This document shows positions 5,066 through 5,846 of a stretch of 5,846 bases of DNA, piece after piece. The stretch is from Alphaproteobacteria bacterium CG11_big_fil_rev_8_21_14_0_20_44_7. Its GTDB lineage: Bacteria > Pseudomonadota > Alphaproteobacteria > Rickettsiales > 21-14-0-20-44-7. A model generated the notes under the pieces. The model worked only from the letters and a program-made list of their open reading frames with translations. It had not been told where the DNA came from and ran no database searches. Made by a program: the position numbers and the translations under genes. The first letter of the stretch is position 1; the number at the start of each line of letters is the position of its first letter. Location: NCBI GenBank assembly GCA_002787615.1, contig PCXJ01000034.1, positions 6,427 through 12,272 of the forward strand, read 5' to 3'.

Positions 5066-5071
5066 TATAAT
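5066..5071 (+). promoter_or_regulatory. Possible -10 element between repeat clusters B and C
   Basis: TATAAT on the plus strand lies 4 bp after cluster B. The place for a -35 (about 5043-5048) is inside cluster B and does not resemble TTGACA. If it is a real promoter, repeat-binding protein would cover the -35 and the early transcribed region (cluster C) and so repress or activate it. Transcription would lead towards the small genes at 5262. Confidence 0.3.
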
Positions 5072-5092
5072 TTCCAGCGTTTTGGATTGCGG

Positions 5093-5125
5093 CTCCCCAT
5101 TTCATCCCCACTTCCTCCCCATCCA
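5093..5125. repeat. 11-bp phased repeat cluster C (3 units)
   Basis: Units start at 5093 (CTCCCCATTTC), 5104 (ATCCCCACTTC) and 5115 (CTCCCCATCCA). The register is broken relative to cluster B: 41 bp separate the last B unit from the first C unit. Confidence 0.7.
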
Positions 5126-5150
5126 CATGCTCTAAGCCTTGTATTTCTTG

Positions 5151-5177
5151 AGCAATGGAGGGGGATATTGCTCCCCC
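5151..5177 (+). promoter_or_regulatory. Overlapping alternative hairpins
   Basis: GGGGGA (5160-5165) pairs with TCCCCC (5172-5177), while AGCAAT (5151-5156) pairs with ATTGCT (5167-5172). The two stems share base 5172 and cannot both form fully with good loops. Lying upstream of the small-gene operon, they could act in its leader, or be a by-product of the C-rich repeats. The right arm is the first unit of cluster D. Confidence 0.25.
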
Positions 5178-5214
5178 AACAAGCCCTCGCCAAGCCCCAC
5201 GACATCCCCACCCA
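5171..5214. repeat. 11-bp phased repeat cluster D (4 units, degenerate)
   Basis: Units start at 5171 (CTCCCCCAACA), 5182 (AGCCCTCGCCA), 5193 (AGCCCCACGAC) and 5204 (ATCCCCACCCA). The 11-bp step is kept although the hexamer drifts. A 9-bp direct repeat AAGCCTTGT flanks the cluster at 5134-5142 and 5223-5231. Confidence 0.55.
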
Positions 5215-5229
5215 TCGTTTGCAAGCCTT

Positions 5230-5250
5230 GTGTCCGAACAGTTCGAACAC
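5230..5250. promoter_or_regulatory. 21-bp near-perfect palindrome, putative operator at the start of the small-gene operon
   Basis: GTGTCCGAAC (5230-5239) and GTTCGAACAC (5241-5250) are inverted repeats with one mismatch in ten around a central A. The right arm directly touches the AGGAGG Shine-Dalgarno (5251-5256) of the gene at 5262. A protein here could block transcription; as RNA, the 10-bp arms would form a hairpin next to the ribosome site. It contains GAAC-N5-GAAC, not the N7 spacing of the alphaproteobacterial LexA box. Confidence 0.6.
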
Positions 5251-5261
5251 AGGAGGCTAAA

Positions 5262-5507
5262 ATGAACGATTCACACGAAAATAAACCTATCTCTACCTTT
5301 GATGAAATCTGTCATCTGACCATTGAAACGATGCGGAAGATGGACATGGAAAACTTGCTGCAGCTGAAGAAGCAAGCCACGCGAGAATTTGATCGCGCCA
5401 AGCTGACGAAGGGCTGCATCGAGTTGGCTCTGTCACTCAAAGCACAGGATCAAGATCGGGCCATTCGAGAAGCCGATGATAACCAGCAAAGTTTGCTTGA
5501 TGATTAG
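5262..5507 (+). CDS. Small helical phage-like hypothetical protein
   Basis: An 81-residue acidic protein with no signal or membrane segment. After a loose N-terminus, residues 13-75 are predicted mostly helical, with a coiled-coil-like run LLQLKKQATREFDRAKLTKG. The pattern of a helix with QLKKQA, then RAK and a C-terminal LALSLK recalls small proteins in alphaproteobacterial prophages next to replication genes; this is a faint resemblance, not an identification. The ATG at 5262 has a perfect AGGAGG with 5-nt spacing; an upstream in-frame extension to 5139 runs through the repeats and is rejected. It is first of three closely packed genes (12-nt gap to the next), under the 5230-5250 palindrome. 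Confidence 0.8.
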   Translation: MNDSHENKPISTFDEICHLTIETMRKMDMENLLQLKKQATREFDRAKLTKGCIELALSLKAQDQDRAIREADDNQQSLLDD

Positions 5508-5519
5508 GGAGGCCTGGCA

Positions 5520-5768
5520 ATGGAAAAGTTAATCAAAGACCAAAATGTCGAAATGCTGGAGATGTTTGAGGGGCTAACACCTCCAGACATTCAGGACATC
5601 GAAGATCCAAAGGAATTTTGGAAATATCTTGAGGTAGCGAAATATCAGCTGAAAGCGCTGGAAGCACAGGCGGAGCATATTGCTTTCAAAGTGGAGTTCA
5701 CCAAGGCGCTCATCACTCATTTCGGACGTTGCATTCGTGGTCTGCAATCAGCGGAGCATGAGGGGTAG
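5520..5768 (+). CDS. Small coiled-coil-like hypothetical protein
   Basis: An 82-residue soluble protein of unknown function. The N-terminal third is acidic (LEMFEGLTPPDIQDIEDPKEF). Residues about 32-75 form a long predicted helix (WKYLEVAKYQLKALEAQAEH, then FKVEFTKALITHFGRCIRGL) with heptad-like hydrophobics. GGGAGG (5507-5512), overlapping the previous stop codon, sits 7 nt before the ATG, so translation is probably coupled with the first small gene. It resembles its neighbour in size and helical build, but I see no alignable sequence similarity. Confidence 0.8.
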   Translation: MEKLIKDQNVEMLEMFEGLTPPDIQDIEDPKEFWKYLEVAKYQLKALEAQAEHIAFKVEFTKALITHFGRCIRGLQSAEHEG

Positions 5769-5771
5769 CGG

Positions 5772-5846
5772 ATGTCGATGGAATGGTACAGGGCGTATCA
5801 CGGTATGCCATATGATCCTAAATTGAAAGTAGTCGCCAGACGATCG
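5772..5846 (+). CDS. Start of a phage-like gene, EWYR...HGMPYDPKL N-terminus (truncated by window)
   Basis: Only 25 codons are present: the frame opens with MSMEWYRAYHGMPYDPKLKV and runs off the right edge. The ATG lies 3 nt after the previous stop, with AGGGG about 7 nt upstream, so it belongs to the same operon. The EWYR-(A/H)YHGMP-DPKL opening is one I associate with uncharacterised proteins near replication genes of alphaproteobacterial prophages. A second ATG two codons later is possible. Function cannot be assigned from this fragment. Confidence 0.65.
   Translation, partial: MSMEWYRAYHGMPYDPKLKVVARRS

Noticed and set aside
4891..5214. CRISPR array
   Set aside because: The repeats are 6-bp cores with a strict 11-bp step, far too short for repeat-spacer units, and there are no cas genes.
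5230..5250. Alphaproteobacterial SOS (LexA) box
   Set aside because: GAAC words are separated by 5 bp, not the 7 bp of GTTC-N7-GTTC or GAAC-N7-GAAC.

Overview
The window looks like a piece of an alphaproteobacterial chromosome of moderate GC, or of an element living in one. That placement is an inference from protein style: the XRE-type regulator, the UmuD-like protein with a basic RGRP head, and the start of the EWYR protein all resemble alphaproteobacterial phage-like genes. No rRNA, tRNA, transposase, integrase or CRISPR array is visible.

Left part (1-2284, minus strand): a metal-responsive regulon. Reading leftwards from about 2284, an ECF-type promoter drives a small membrane anti-sigma protein (CnrY-like), a periplasmic metal sensor (CnrX-like) and an ECF sigma factor (CnrH-like). 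These three genes overlap end to start. Behind them is copA, a periplasmic multicopper oxidase cut off by the left edge. The gene order is that of cnrYXH. All five metal ligands known in CnrX are present in the sensor at matching spacing. The same bipartite promoter, TTTGAGGGAT-N14-CGTATWAG on the minus strand, sits before the anti-sigma gene and before copA. This predicts a self-controlled sigma factor that also switches on copper oxidase.

Middle (2285-3469, plus strand): a recognisable promoter at 2420-2447 is followed by about 200 nt of leader with nested complementary segments, then a small lipoprotein gene and an XRE-family regulator. The 3' strand of the closing stem of the leader can instead form a hairpin that covers the lipoprotein Shine-Dalgarno sequence. 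This gives two mutually exclusive folds, the layout of a riboswitch-like or protein-sensing RNA switch. I recognise no known RNA class in it, and it is the best candidate here for something undescribed.

Right part (3471-5846): a phage-like control region. A minus-strand gene of unknown function (possible winged-helix C-terminus) and a plus-strand UmuD-like S24 protease diverge from a spacer carrying three tandem 12-bp TGTTAC repeats. No umuC follows. Next comes a 405-bp gene-free stretch (4857-5261) holding four clusters of direct repeats (consensus ATCCCC plus five bases), each spaced at exactly 11 bp. It ends with a 21-bp near-perfect palindrome touching the Shine-Dalgarno of the next gene. 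Two small coiled-coil-like proteins and the start of a third gene follow as a tight operon. The repeat field may be a replication origin, a partition-type centromere or a helically phased operator; the sequence alone does not decide.
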